A model generated the notes under the pieces. It searched no databases, was not told where the DNA came from, and saw only the letters and a program-made list of their open reading frames with translations. From assembly GCA_021397845.1 (NCBI GenBank), contig JAHSVC010000034.1, forward strand, positions 1,550,001 through 1,614,000: DNA of 64,000 nt. Reading direction: 5' to 3'. Shown here in pieces: positions 1-11,228 of this stretch. The position numbers and the translations under genes are program-made. The stretch's first letter is position 1. The number at the start of each line of letters is the position of its first letter. The stretch comes from Areca catechu (taxonomy: Eukaryota; Streptophyta; Magnoliopsida; Arecales; Arecaceae).

Positions 1-711
1 TGATGAGGTATGTTGTGAAACAGAAAATGAATTTACATTTGATGAGCTTCATGAAGTTTTTGACGAATTAGTCATAGAATTTCAAAAACTAAAATCAAAG
101 CATAAAGATTTGAAAAGGCAAAATTTGGATTTAGCCAAAACAAATGATAAGCTTTCAGATGAAAATGAATGCCTTTTTTTTCAAAATAGAAAATTAAATG
201 ATAAGATTTTAGCTCTTGAAAAAAAAAAAGAAGTTTTGAAAAAGAAAAGTTCTTCACTTTCAAATGAAAATTTTTCAAAACAAAGCAAAGAAATTTTGGA
301 TGAAAATAAAAGATATAAAAAAGAAATTGAAAAATTAAAACCTTTGTAGATAAATTTACTTATAGTTCTGAAAAATTGAATTTGCTTTTGAACAATCAAA
401 GAGCTGTTTTGATAGAGCAAGTTTAGGATTTAGAACTCATAACAAACAAAAACTTTTTAAAAATCTCTTTGTGCCTGCATCTTCATCCATTACTTGCTAT
501 ACATGTGGTACTAAAGGGCATAAATCTTATATGTGCAACAAAAGAAGATTGAATAATATTAAGAAAGTTTGGGTTCCAAAAGGAACCAATACCACTAACC
601 TAAAAGGACCCAAGATGGCTTGGGTACCTAAAGTCTCCACTTGATCTTTATTGCAGGTATGCCTTGCAACCAACAAGAAAAGAATGTGATACCTTGATAG
701 CGGTTGCTCAA
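1..711 (+). mobile_element. Sirevirus-type Ty1/copia element S, left segment
   Basis: Left remnant of a copia element that continues at 17549. It ends inside the protease motif, at the target duplication CTCAA (707-711), which is repeated at 17549-17553 on the far side of inserted element G1. The 5' LTR and the start of gag lie before the window. The Sirevirus (SIRE/Maximus) assignment is from the style of the pol and envelope-like region further right, not from this piece alone. Confidence 0.88.
2..711 (+). pseudogene. gag: S gag C-terminus and start of protease (broken)
   Basis: Encodes the nucleocapsid end of a copia Gag. Bases 2-349 read as a Lys/Glu/Asn-rich, coiled-coil-like segment ending in a TAG; a frame change follows. 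A CCHC zinc knuckle (C-x2-C-x4-H-x4-C) is encoded at 495-536, followed by a basic stretch with two WVPK-type motifs, common between the knuckle and the protease in plant copia elements. The protease active-site motif DSGCS is present just before 711, preceded by a TGA at 687-689 where the family normally has Trp, consistent with a G-to-A change. The coding sequence is then cut by the G1 insertion and resumes in frame at 17549 with the HMTGD part of the protease. A dead gene: stops, a frameshift and a 16.8-kb insertion. Confidence 0.85.
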
Positions 712-1905
712 TGGTATGGACACCAGAAGCAGAAGCAGAATAAAACCCCACTCAAATAAGGTTAACCTGATTCCACTTTGGACCGAAGATCACTAGGTTA
801 AATTTTTCTTGTAAAGGGCAATTTACTTTCAAGAGTCCTGTAATTACTTAGTTTCAATTTCATGAATCCTGTAATTATGTCCAATCGAGTCCTGTAATTA
901 TGTCCTGTCTCAATCTGGGTTCAAATAAGAACTCAATTAGAGTTCCATTAGGTTTATTTAAATCAAGTCCAAGCTACTTCAAGTTGAGGTTCACCAAACC
1001 ACTTGGAGCTTCCAAATCAAGACCTTGGTCCACCAAGCTGGAATTCCACATCACCATGCCAACAAAGCAGCCACCAGGGATGCCACATCATCAGCCATGT
1101 CACCTTCAAATGGGCGCCTAAAGGGGAGATCGACCAAGTATTTTAAATTCAAAGAAACCGGCCAATCTCCATGAATTTCTCCTTATCCCATGTAACAAGG
1201 CCCCATATCCTCCAACCTCCCTTGTAATCCTCCACAATTTGGGGAGTTTTCAAATTTCAAAAGTTTTGTAAGGCTATTAAAAAGCCTTTGACGCCCCATT
1301 GTAAAGGGAATTTTTGATTTTTGGAGATTAATGAAAGTTGAAGTTGAATTGAAGTTTTATGTTTTGAGTGATTGTCTCTAAGCCCCTCTTCCACACCAAA
1401 CTATTCTCTCTTCCAAGCATCCAACGCCCAAGTCAAGAAGAAGGCCTTGGAGTCGGTCAAGCCATCTCAAATCTCTTTCTTTGCTCACAAATTTTCCATC
1501 CCTTCCATATGCATGCCTTTCTTCTTCCTTAACTCTTATTCTTTATGTGCAGGGTCCTTCGAGGTTTTCGAGTTGCAAGCAGGATCTTCCTTGACAAGGA
1601 ACCAATAAGCTGAAGCCCAAGTCCAGGGTTCTGATCTCTGTTATCCAGGTTCTTCAGTTCTGAGCGTTTGTAGTTTCAAGGTATGAATCAAAAGAAGGTT
1701 GGAAAGCTCATCACGGTAAGTCCACAATCATTAGCCCCTATATCTAGATCTTCTTCCTTCTTAGTTTAGGATTATGTCTAATCAAGTAAAAGTTTTATTT
1801 CTTGTAATCCTTAAGTCTTATTATGATGAGTACAATGCTAGTGTAATTAGGTTTCATTGCTCTACAAACCATAATCTAAATATTAATCATATGCTTGCCG
1901 CATCA
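712..1905 (+). repeat. G1 5' LTR
   Basis: Starts TGGTATGGACACC and ends GCCGCATCA; its partner is 16354-17548. It contains the element's promoter by family logic, though I cannot place a TATA box with confidence. The only apparent reading frames here (900-1121, 1372-1608) recur in the partner LTR and are not genes. Confidence 0.95.
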
Positions 1906-1908
1906 TCT

Positions 1909-1920
1909 TGGTATCAGAGC
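1909..1920 (+). promoter_or_regulatory. G1 primer-binding site
   Basis: TGGTATCAGAGC, three bases after the 5' LTR. It is complementary to the 3' end of plant initiator-Met tRNA and primes minus-strand DNA synthesis in most plant LTR retrotransposons. Confidence 0.95.
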
Positions 1921-2936
1921 ATGGTTGCATTAGGGTAGACTAGTTCTCTTTAAATCCAAGAAAGATCCAAAATTCACGCCTCCTGAGCGGGTGTACTCTA
2001 GTAAACTGTCACGACCCATGGGAATAATGAGCCCCTGGCCGGACGTGAATTTTTTAGATTGAAGTTTGGGTAAGCCATTGCACTTGTTTGATTAAGTTCT
2101 GTTTTCTAAAAATTTGCATCTGTTTACTGTAATCCGTCTACAGCTCCAAAGGCAAGTCACTAATTTTTTTGTTGAAATATTTTTTTTATTGTTCCTTCTT
2201 AAGTCAGTTATCACTATATTAAATTTCATCATCAGAAAAAAATTATAAAAAAAATGAAAATTTCTGCAGTTTGACACTATCATTAGGGTTCTGTTCTGTC
2301 CTTTTTATTTATCTTCATTTGTAGGATCTTCTTAGAGTAGTACAGATTTTAGTTTTAAAATTTCTTTCATATGCATTGAAACATATAAGTTAGGAATCCT
2401 CTGTGGATTTTTCAAAATTTTTGGACATTTTTTCATCATGTTTTCCACACCACTTTCAAACTGTAACACACTTCTGCAGCACCTTTGCATTTCATTCATC
2501 TTATGAGAAATCAAATTAAGGGCATCAATTTGACATAGGGTCAGGGTTTCATCACCTGTCCCTAGCCCAAAAATCACCAACCAGCATATCGATCCCAGCC
2601 CGTTAATTAAAATTGAGTAGAACGTTAATTGCCCTAGTGGGTTAGGGACACCAACAAGTTGGGTTCAGGTTAGGGTCAAGTTAACTGTGTCAGCTAATTG
2701 GTTTGTGCTTACTGGCTTGGTGTCTAGGATTGGTGCATCAGGGCTTGTGATTTGGTCCGCCTACCTGGCCAATCTTAGATTGGTGTCTAAGGTTGGCAAT
2801 CAGGGACCTTCACTCCCCTCCACCTACCTGGCTAAGTCCCATAAGTACTACTGGCTAGTTGGTTCACTTACTTAGACTTCTAATTTGTGCTCTAGGTCTA
2901 GGAAACCTTAGCTCGAACTTGAGTCTATTTGCATGC
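1921..2936 (+). other. G1 untranslated leader
   Basis: About 1 kb of non-coding leader between PBS and gag. It contains a block (about 2705-2845) of repeated phrases GGTGTCTA(A/G)G and (C)TACCTGGCC that is also found in the leader of G2 (- strand, about 10200-10345) and, unexpectedly, in the leader of copia element C (about 48065-48215). No gene seen. Confidence 0.8.
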
Positions 2937-3977
2937 ATGACAACTAGAGCAGGGACACCATATTCACCAATCCAAGCCTAGTCAAGTATAGCCATGGACC
3001 AAAACTTAGAGAATTTGATCAAAGGCCTAAATGATCAAGTGGCCCAACTAACTAAGAGTTTAACTGAGCAATTGGCCCAAACAAATCAGAATGTGGCACA
3101 AACCAACCAAGACATGAATGAGCAGTTAGCCCACATCACTACTAGGTTGGATCAGTTAGAGGCTAGAACCCCTGAAAGCAATCATGAAGCCCAGACTGAG
3201 CCTGAGCCTAGTCTTGCACCTGAACTCGAGACCCCATTGAACCCTAGAAGGATTCCATATCAAAACCCTCTCTACGCAACAAACCCTAGGAGAGCTCCCC
3301 AAGATCAGTTTTATGATCCATTTCCTAGAGGACCCCACCCTGATCAAACCATCGATCCCAACCCAAGGAGATTCCATCATGAGCCTAACTATGAACCCAA
3401 TGTCAGGAGACCCACCCCAATTCACTTTGATCAAGATGACCGAACCATGAAGAACATTAGGCTGGAAGCTCCACCTTTGACGGAATTTTAGATCCTAAGA
3501 TCTACATTGATTGGGAAGGTGAGATGGACCAGTATTTTGACTGGTTTGAGATGAGTGAAGAGCGCAAGTGTAAGTTTGCAAAGCTTAAACTTGTGCGCCA
3601 AGCTAGGTTATATTGGGGAAACATTGAGAGACTCACTAGACAGAGAGGTGATGTGCCCATAGTGACCTGGCGAGCTATGAAACTTAGGCTTAGGGAGAAA
3701 TACGTTCCTATGTCCTACCACCAAAGACTCCTAGATCAATGGCAAAGACTTACTCAAGGAAATAGGAGTGTCGCAGAGTACATAGCAAAGTTTGACGAAT
3801 TCGTTATGAGGTGCAATGTTGATGAATCTGAGTGGTGACCTTGTCTAGATTTAGAGCCGGACTGATGAAAGAAATTCAAAGAGAATTGTTCATGCGAGAG
3901 GTACATGACCTAGAATTGGCCTATCAGATAGCTAGGGATGCTGAGAGATTCCATAGAGGTCCGGTCTATCGTAGGCC
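2937..3977 (+). pseudogene. gag: G1 gag, 5' part (broken)
   Basis: N-terminal Gag of a chromovirus. The probable start is ATG 2937, because the same start context (M-x-T-R-x-G-x-P-Y) is open in G2; here codon 15 is TAG (2979-2981), a C-to-T change of CAG. The next ATG is 2994. The N-terminal part is Gln/Asn-rich (repeated Q-L-A-Q-T-N-Q-N type) and then Pro/Arg-rich. The capsid-like retrotransposon gag domain follows, with the WxxMKLRLREKYVP and Y-x-QRLLDQWQRL motifs (about 3660-3760). Frameshifts relative to G2 occur near 3485 (one base lost) and near 3833. Coding stops at the G2 insertion and resumes at 12541. Confidence 0.9.
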
Positions 3978-3982
3978 CAAAG

Positions 3983-5290
3983 TGATGGGGGACATGTATC
4001 GAATGATGCATTTGAAGAATTAGATGGACTAAATGAAAATGAAATAGATAAACATGTAGCTATTCTACGTAAAAGAAATAGAATTATATGAAAGGAACAT
4101 AAGGAAAAGAACTAGACTAGAAAAGAATCTCTCAAAGTAATTAAGAAGGGATCTTCGTGGTTAGGAAACCACACAGGTTAGGGCTAGCCTACTTTCCAAT
4201 TTCAGATCTGAAAGAATATTATAAAGATGGCTATCCGGCTATTAATAATCTGAAATTCAGAAAAGGGACACTCAAGATGAAGTACTAAGAATAGCAAGGA
4301 GTTACTATAAATCTAAAGGCACCTTGTTTATGATTCCTTGGCACAGTAGACCTTCACCTTGAAAACTAGGAGACCCGGGGATCCTGCATAGATACATAGT
4401 AAAATTAAAAGATTTAGGTGGAAGAATGGAGAAATGGAAGAGGAAATTAGGAATGGAAGAAATGGTTTAGATTTGGCTTTAAGTAGATCTCCTTTGGCGT
4501 CCTTTGCGTGAATCATCTTCAATTGTTGGCGTGGAGAACTCCATTATAGATGACCTCTTTTGGAAGATGGGAAGGTTGAAATTGGAGAGGCTTGAAGAGG
4601 ATTCTTCAAGGGTGGCCAAATGGGATTGGAAAAGGGACTAGTAGCTTGTTTGGTTAAGTATCCTAGGTCTCACACCTACCTTTTCTCAAGGGTCTTTGGC
4701 TAGCAAAGGAAGAAAGCTTTCTTAGAAAAAAAATTTCATTTCATTCATCATTTTTATTACAAGAGAATTCTAGGAGCTTTTATAAACCTTAAGCTCCTTT
4801 TCAAATTCAAAATGCAACACTTTTCATGGAAAAAATCAAGGGGTGTCCCATGAAGATAGGAGTGGCCCATTCAAATTTAAATCTCCTAATTACAAGGTGG
4901 GCACCCATAAAGAGTGGAGCTTCATTCAAATTTGAAAATTCATGGTTGATGTGTCTTGGTGATGTGGCATGATTTATCCTCCAAGTTGGCATGACTTGTC
5001 TTCCAAGGTGGCATGGTGCTTTGATGATGTGGTGCTCCAAGTAGTTGGTGAAGTTGGTTGCACTCATTCTTGCTTAATTGATGTCCAATGCAAGTAGATC
5101 TTGAACCCGACTCCATACAAAGCCAATTTAACTCTAATTGGACCCAAATTAAAATAAAACAGGACTCAATTATTCAAATAAAATAAATACAGGACTCATA
5201 GACTTATTACAGGACTTAAATTTCTAGTCTTCTATCCATAAAGAACTTGGCATTAGCTGAAGCCTCTTCCTGAGCCTGGTGCCCGCACCA
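3983..5290 (-). repeat. G2 3' LTR (left side)
   Basis: 1308-bp LTR. Its first 67 bases in element orientation also encode the C-terminal end of pol. Small open frames inside (4328-4522, 4807-5067) recur identically in the partner LTR and have no recognisable product. Confidence 0.95.
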
Positions 5291-8100
5291 ATTCTCCCCG
5301 GTTGGGAGGAACTCGACCCTGTCGAGTAAGGATCGGTTTGACTGTGGTACTTTTCTAATATATCTGGGTCAATTTGTTGTAGATCCTCTCGGGTAATCCA
5401 AGAGTCTTCAGATTCTGGTCGACCGTGCCAACGAACCAGATAACGCTGATAACCCTTATTTCTAGTAGTAATCACTTGGTCATCTAAGATACATTCAATC
5501 TTGTCTCTCCGGTCTAGTGAAATTGCTGGTGGACACTCAGGTAGGGTTTCACTCTCAAAGGAAGGGTGAAGTTCAAAAGGCTCTCTTGGAATTAATGCCG
5601 GTTCTTTAAATTCTTTCAGATCAGAAACATTAAAAGTGGAGCTAATGCCATAATCAGGTGGTAACTCTAATACATATGCATTAGATCCTATTTTCTTAAT
5701 TATTTTGAAAGATCCAGCTCCCCGGGCATGCAATTTCTTCATAGTTCCCGGTGGAAACCTTTCAGGTCTAAGTTTTATCATGACAGAGTCCCCTTCATTA
5801 AATTCCTTTATCCGTTTATGTGAATCAGCCACATGCTTATAAACTTCATTACTCATTTGAATTTTCTTACTAATTTCCTTATGTAATTCTTTAAGATGCT
5901 GTGCATATGACTCGGCAGACTCAGATACACGTGCGTGTGTGGGTAATGGGATAAGGTCGATAGGTCTCCTAGGTCTGTAACCATGGACAATCTCAAAGGG
6001 ACTTCTACCAGTAGACCTATTGACCGAGCTGTTGTATGCGAACTCAGCACGAGGTAAAAGTAAATCCCAATTTCCCAGATTCTCTCCAACAAGGCACCTT
6101 AATAAGTTCCCTAGACTTCTATTTATAACTTCAGTTTGTCCATCAGTCTGAGGGTGGTAAGCAGTTGAGAATTTTAGTTTTGTTCCTAGTAGGTGCCAAA
6201 GAGTTTTCCAAAAATAGCTTGTGAAACGGACATCCCTATCTGAAACAATGGTTTTAGGTAACCCATGTAACTTGACTACTTGATCGAGAAAAAGCTTGGC
6301 TACCCTGGAGGCATCAAAAGTTTGGGAACAGGGTATAAAATGGGCCATTTTCGAAAATCTGTCGACCACTACAAAGATTGAATCGTGTTTTCTAAGGGTC
6401 TTGGGCAGTCCTAAAACGAAGTCCATGCTAAGATCCTGCCATGGACAATCCGGCACAGGTAAAGGAGTGTATAACCCGGTGTTTTGTCTCTGATGTTTGG
6501 CAACCGCACATGTCCTACATCGGGCAACAATATTGGCTACTTGTCTCTTAAGGCCTGGCCAGTAAAATTTTTCCTCAATTATCAATATGGTCTTGTTTCT
6601 TCCAAAATGGCCAGCCAAACCTCCAGCATGGGTTTCCCAAATTAGAAAATCTCTCAAGGAAGTCTTCGGAACACAAAGCTTGTTTTCCTTAAATAGATAA
6701 TCATCTAAAAGGGTGTACTCACTGTGGTCACTAGATGGTCCTAATTTCAGAGCTTGGTAAACTTCACTAAAGTCTGGACAATTATCATACTCATCCGTAA
6801 GTCTTTCAAATCCAACGACTTCAGTGCTAATCGAGTTCAGAAGCAGGGCTCTACGACTTAATGCATCGGCCACCTTATTCTCAGTTCCAGCACGATGTCT
6901 TAGGACAAACGTGTAGGCCTGGATGTATTCGACCCACTTGGCATGCCTAGGATTCAGCTTTTTCTGGGAATTAAGGAATCTAAGGGCCTCGTGATCAGAA
7001 AACAGGACAAATTCATAAGGTAGTAGATAGTGCCTCCAATACCTTAAAGCTTGCACTACCGCATAGAGCTCTTTATCATAGGTGGAATACTTAAGCTTGG
7101 CTTCATTTAATTTTTCACTAAAGAAAGCTATGGGATGGCTCTCTTGGCTTAAAACTCCACCTATTCCAACTCCAGATGCATCACAAGCAACCTCAAAAAC
7201 CTTGGAAAAATCAGGCAATCTTAAGATAGGTGCTTGTGTCATTTTCTTCTTAACATCTAGGAAGGCCCTATCAGCAGCTTTTGTCCATTCAAATTGGCCT
7301 TTCCTAATGCAATCTGTGATTGGCGCAACTATGGTACTAAACCCTCGAATGAATCTTCTATAAAAAGTAGCTAGGCCATGAAAACTTCGTACTTCATGAA
7401 TACTTTTTGGCACTGGCCACTCAACAATTGATTTGATCTTTTCAGGGTTAGCAGAAACTCCGTCAGGTGTGACAACAAAACCTAGAAAAATGACTCTATG
7501 GGTAAAAAAGTCACATTTCTTAAGGTTTGCAAAGAGATTATTTTCCCTAAGAGCTAAACAGACTTGATTCAAGTGGTCCAAATGGTCCTTCTGGGTCCTG
7601 CTATATATAAGAATGTCGTCGAAGTAAACTACGACAAACTTTCCTATAAATAACCGTAGGACTTGATTCATAATCCGCATAAAGGTACTAGGAGCATTGG
7701 ACAGTCCGAAAGGCATTACTACCCACTCAAAAAAACCCTCCTTGGTCTTGAATGCAGTCTTCCACTCATCCCCTGGTCTAATCCTAACCTGATGATAGCC
7801 ACTCTTAAGGTCAATCTTTGAAAATATTGTTGCTCCGGCCATCATATCTAACATGTCATCCAAACGGGGTATGGGAAACCTATATTTCATTGTGATCTTA
7901 TTAATGGCACGACTATCAATGCACATCCTCCAAGTGCCATCTTTCTTAGGGGTCAGTAATGCTGGTACTGCACAGGGACTCAAACTCTCTCTAATAAATC
8001 CTTTCCTAAGGAGATTCCCTACTTGTCTTTGTAACTCTAAATGTTCGGTAGGGTTCATCCTATAGTGTGGAAGGTTGGGTAGGGTGGCTCCTGGGACCAA
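5224..8100 (-). CDS. pol: G2 pol: RT, RNase H, integrase, chromodomain
   Basis: Uninterrupted 958-codon frame encoding the replication and integration enzymes of a chromovirus. Numbering from the Met at 8100: reverse transcriptase about 1-250 with catalytic YFDD at 159-162; RNase H about 303-413 with the acidic residues of VACDASG, the DKEL segment and ADALSRR; integrase HHCC zinc site about 491-531; integrase core with Asp560 (SMDF), Asp621/623 (SDRDVRF) and Glu657 (DGQTEV); a GPY/F-like module near 793-800 where the usual Pro is replaced (GAGSF); and a chromodomain about 868-915 (RYLVRW...SWITREDL). The frame is open upstream of 8100 to the frameshift near 8161-8168, so 8100 is not the biological start; Gag-Pol was one frame in the ancestor. 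The stop at 5224 lies inside the 3' LTR. Probably recently active. Confidence 0.96.
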   Translation of the reverse strand: MVPGATLPNLPHYRMNPTEHLELQRQVGNLLRKGFIRESLSPCAVPALLTPKKDGTWRMCIDSRAINKITMKYRFPIPRLDDMLDMMAGATIFSKIDLKSGYHQVRIRPGDEWKTAFKTKEGFFEWVVMPFGLSNAPSTFMRIMNQVLRLFIGKFVVVYFDDILIYSRTQKDHLDHLNQVCLALRENNLFANLKKCDFFTHRVIFLGFVVTPDGVSANPEKIKSIVEWPVPKSIHEVRSFHGLATFYRRFIRGFSTIVAPITDCIRKGQFEWTKAADRAFLDVKKKMTQAPILRLPDFSKVFEVACDASGVGIGGVLSQESHPIAFFSEKLNEAKLKYSTYDKELYAVVQALRYWRHYLLPYEFVLFSDHEALRFLNSQKKLNPRHAKWVEYIQAYTFVLRHRAGTENKVADALSRRALLLNSISTEVVGFERLTDEYDNCPDFSEVYQALKLGPSSDHSEYTLLDDYLFKENKLCVPKTSLRDFLIWETHAGGLAGHFGRNKTILIIEEKFYWPGLKRQVANIVARCRTCAVAKHQRQNTGLYTPLPVPDCPWQDLSMDFVLGLPKTLRKHDSIFVVVDRFSKMAHFIPCSQTFDASRVAKLFLDQVVKLHGLPKTIVSDRDVRFTSYFWKTLWHLLGTKLKFSTAYHPQTDGQTEVINRSLGNLLRCLVGENLGNWDLLLPRAEFAYNSSVNRSTGRSPFEIVHGYRPRRPIDLIPLPTHARVSESAESYAQHLKELHKEISKKIQMSNEVYKHVADSHKRIKEFNEGDSVMIKLRPERFPPGTMKKLHARGAGSFKIIKKIGSNAYVLELPPDYGISSTFNVSDLKEFKEPALIPREPFELHPSFESETLPECPPAISLDRRDKIECILDDQVITTRNKGYQRYLVRWHGRPESEDSWITREDLQQIDPDILEKYHSQTDPYSTGSSSSQPGRIGAGTRLRKRLQLMPSSLWIED
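5291..5303 (-). promoter_or_regulatory. G2 polypurine tract
   Basis: On the - strand the bases just before the 3' LTR read CCGGGGAGAAT, a purine-rich run in the position of the plus-strand primer. Here it lies within the pol coding sequence. Confidence 0.75.
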
Positions 8101-10103
8101 GTCAATGGCGTGCTGGATGTCCCTAAGTGGTGGAAGCTGGTCAGGTAGGTCATCTGGAAATACATAAAGTCTTCTAACACTTTAGCCACTTCCTGAGGGC
8201 GTTCTTTTTGGGAAGGCTCCTGAATTTCCTTAGTGGTTAAAATCCAAACATGTGTACCCTCAGTGAGTTCTTTCTCAATTTCCCTTTCAGTGATCAAATT
8301 GACTCCCGTTTTCTTTTCCTTTAGGTGGCTTGATCCTCTCTTAACAGTGTCCTTAGGTGGTGTTGGGTTAATCACAAACTTCTTTCCTAGGTGCATGAAT
8401 GAGCAAGAATTTGATCGGCCGTATAGGGTCGCATCATGGTCAAATAACCAGGGTCGACCTAGGATGATACTGCTCACTCCCATTGGTAAGACATCATACC
8501 ACACTTTCTCCTGATAGGACTGTAACTGGATTTGGACTAGGCACCTATGTTTGATAGGAATCGAAGTGGAGTCTATCCAAGAAACCTTATATGGAGTCGG
8601 ATGGGGAATTGTGGACAAGCCTAAAGTTTTGACAGCACTAGTGGATATGGCATTTACACAACTCCCACTATCTATGATTATTTTACATACCTTATCCCCT
8701 AACTTGATGAATGTTTGTAGGATGTTAGTCCTACGCCAATCTTCCTGTGTCGCGTTTTGGGTAAGGATGCATCTAACTACTCCCAACATATCAGGCTCTA
8801 TTTGTTCCTCGTCTCCTTCATACTCTTCAGCCAAATTGTCCTCAGCCTGATATACTTCCTCGACATTATCACCTAAGGGTTCTTTGGGTTCAGACTCACT
8901 TTCTTCTAATTCTCCTATGTGTAAGGCCCTAGTTGGACAATTGCTAGCGTAATGGCCTAACTTATGACATCTATAGCAAGCCACATTAGAATTTGGAGTC
9001 CTCTGAACTTCTGGTGCTTTACCCCTATCATCTCTACGGGTCAGAGGGGTGCTAGGGTTGGGTCGACTGGGTCGCATCTGATTTGTTCCTGGCTGCTGAC
9101 TAGGTGCACTAGTTCTAGGGGGTTCGGGTTTGCGATAAAATGGTCCCCTATGAAATCTCTTGGCATCTCGTGCTACCTGGTAAGCTAGCTCTAAGTCATG
9201 GACTTCTCTCAGAAATAACTCTTTCTGGATCTCTTCTCTCAATCCTGCCCTAAATCTCGACAAAGTAACTGACTCAGACTTATCTACATTGCATCTCATT
9301 ACAAATTCATCAAATTTGGCAATGTATTCGGCTACACTCTTGGTTCCCTGGGTCAATCTCTGCCACTGGTCTAGAAGTCTCTGGTGGTAGGACATAGGAA
9401 GGTACTTCTCTCTAAGCCTAAGTTTCATTGCCCTCCAGGTTACTATGGGAACATCACCTCTTTTCCTAATGAACCTCTCGACATTTCCCCAGTACAGCCT
9501 AGCCTGACGAATTAACCTAAGCTTCGCGAACTTGCATTTTCTCTCCTCTGTCATGTCATACCAATCAAAGTACTGATCCATCTCTCCCTCCCAATCTATG
9601 TAAACCTTAGGATCCAGATTTCCATCGAATGTTGGTGCTTCCAATCTAATACTCCTAAGGGCTCGCTCATCACGGTATGTGTGATCCTGATTGTGTCTGC
9701 TAGGGTTTAGCTCATAGACTGGATCATGGTGTGCTATCCTAGGATTTGGGTCATGGACTCGATCAGGATTGGGTCTCCTAGGATTTGGCTCGAAGAAATG
9801 GTCTTGATGAAGAGTTCTTCTAGGGTTGATGGGTGTCTCAAACTCGAATTCAGGCTCTAACTCATTTTGGACTTCATGATTTCCTCCAGGGGTATGAGCT
9901 TCTAATCGATCAAGTCTAGCAGTGATGTGGGTTATCTGATCAGTCAAGTTTTGATTGGTCTGGGCTAATTGATCAGTTAAGTTTTGGTTCAGCCTGGTCA
10001 TTTGGTCATTCAAGGATTTCATTAGACTCTCAAAGTTTTGTTCCATGGTTACACTAGATTGGGCTTGGGTTTGCTGATAAGGTGCTCCTGATCTAGTTGC
10101 CAT
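8055..10103 (-). CDS. gag: G2 gag and protease
   Basis: Capsid/nucleocapsid protein plus aspartic protease. ATG at 10103 chosen because G1 preserves the same start context; the frame is open slightly further upstream. Order: Gln/Asn-rich N-terminus, Pro/Arg-rich linker, retrotransposon gag domain (WRAMKLRLREKY and QRLLDQWQRLTQG motifs), CCHC knuckle CYRCHKLGHYASNC, acidic linker, then the protease with IIDSGSCVNAIS active site and a ILGRPWL motif. Compared with G1, four bases are missing at about 8161-8168, which shifts the last ~35 codons out of frame and separates this frame from pol. Without that deletion gag and pol would be continuous, as in related elements. The lesion alone probably makes this copy non-autonomous. 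Confidence 0.94.
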   Translation of the reverse strand: MATRSGAPYQQTQAQSSVTMEQNFESLMKSLNDQMTRLNQNLTDQLAQTNQNLTDQITHITARLDRLEAHTPGGNHEVQNELEPEFEFETPINPRRTLHQDHFFEPNPRRPNPDRVHDPNPRIAHHDPVYELNPSRHNQDHTYRDERALRSIRLEAPTFDGNLDPKVYIDWEGEMDQYFDWYDMTEERKCKFAKLRLIRQARLYWGNVERFIRKRGDVPIVTWRAMKLRLREKYLPMSYHQRLLDQWQRLTQGTKSVAEYIAKFDEFVMRCNVDKSESVTLSRFRAGLREEIQKELFLREVHDLELAYQVARDAKRFHRGPFYRKPEPPRTSAPSQQPGTNQMRPSRPNPSTPLTRRDDRGKAPEVQRTPNSNVACYRCHKLGHYASNCPTRALHIGELEESESEPKEPLGDNVEEVYQAEDNLAEEYEGDEEQIEPDMLGVVRCILTQNATQEDWRRTNILQTFIKLGDKVCKIIIDSGSCVNAISTSAVKTLGLSTIPHPTPYKVSWIDSTSIPIKHRCLVQIQLQSYQEKVWYDVLPMGVSSIILGRPWLFDHDATLYGRSNSCSFMHLGKKFVINPTPPKDTVKRGSSHLKEKKTGVNLITEREIEKELTEGTHVWILTTKEIQEPSQKERPQEVAKVLEDFMYFQMTYLTSFHHLGTSSTPLTWSQEPPYPTFHTIG

Positions 10104-11213
10104 GCACACAGACTCAACTCGGACTAGGGGTTTTGCTAGACCTAGAGTACAAATCAAATATAAGGTCAAATTGACAATCCGGGTTGTAGTAACTTGGCAC
10201 CTGGCCAGGTAAGTGTAAGGTTAGTGGAGGTTCCTCTTTGCTTGCCTTAGACACCAATTTGAAATTGGCCAGGTAAGCGAACCAACCCACTTTCCTTCGG
10301 GCTCTAGTCCCTGAACCACTTGCCTAGACACCAGATACAAGCACACACAAACAGGGTGTCAAAGTTGGCTTGACACTTGACTCGACCCGATCTTGTGGGT
10401 GTCCCTAGCTCGCTAGAGAAATTAAATATCTAATCCATTTTAATTAGGGTTGGGCTCGTTATGCAAGTTAATGATTTTTGGGCTAGGGACAGGTAATGAA
10501 ATCCTGACCCTATGTCAATTTGATGCCCTTAATTTTGTTTACCATGAAATGAATGCAACAAACATATGGATCCAAATTTCAGGTGCAGAATTAGTGTGTT
10601 GCAGTTCTCAAGTGATGGAAAAGTGCAATGTAACAGATTCAAAAAAAATTTAAAAAACTCACAGAAGATTGCTAACTTCTAGATGATATGCCATACGAAA
10701 GGAAATTTAAAAATAAATTTTATACTATGCTGAGCAGATACTGAAAACTAGATAAAAAAACAGGACTGAACATAAAGGAATTTCAGTGATAGTGATGGGA
10801 TGCGAGAATTTTTATTTTTTTTGTAATTTTTTTCTGAAGATGAAATTTTACGTGATGATAACTGACTTAATATGGAGTAGAAAAAAAATTATTTCAATAA
10901 AAATTAACTACTTTCATTTAGACTTTTATGCAAATCTCAGTCAGCTCATTCAGAAATATAGCAAGCAGAATTTAAACAAACAAAGGCATTTACATACTAA
11001 ACTTCAACCTAAAAATTCACGTCCGGCCAGGGACTCATTATTCCCATGGGTCGTGACAGTGTACTGGTGTACACCCGCTCAGGAGGCATGAATTTTAGAT
11101 CTAGATTGGATTTTAAAAATAATAACTAAGTAGCATGTATGAATGCTATGCATGCAGAAAATTTCAGCAACCTACCTAAATGCACAAATTCAAAAGTAAC
11201 CCTAACCTACCAT
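10104..11213 (-). other. G2 untranslated leader
   Basis: About 1.1 kb between PBS and gag on the - strand, no supported gene. Contains the leader block shared with G1 and copia C (about 10200-10345). Confidence 0.8.
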
Positions 11214-11225
11214 GCTCTGATACCA
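11214..11225 (-). promoter_or_regulatory. G2 primer-binding site
   Basis: GCTCTGATACCA on the + strand, i.e. TGGTATCAGAGC on the element strand, three bases from the 5' LTR; initiator-Met tRNA type. Confidence 0.95.
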
Positions 11226-11228
11226 AAA

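Noticed and set aside
1909..1920. tRNA-gene remnant at TGGTATCAGAGC sites
   Set aside because: These are 12-base primer-binding sites next to LTRs, not tRNA genes; no cloverleaf sequence surrounds them.
4807..5067. 86-residue open frame, repeated at 12052-12312
   Set aside because: Lies in the G2 LTRs, hence the perfect duplication; no recognisable product.
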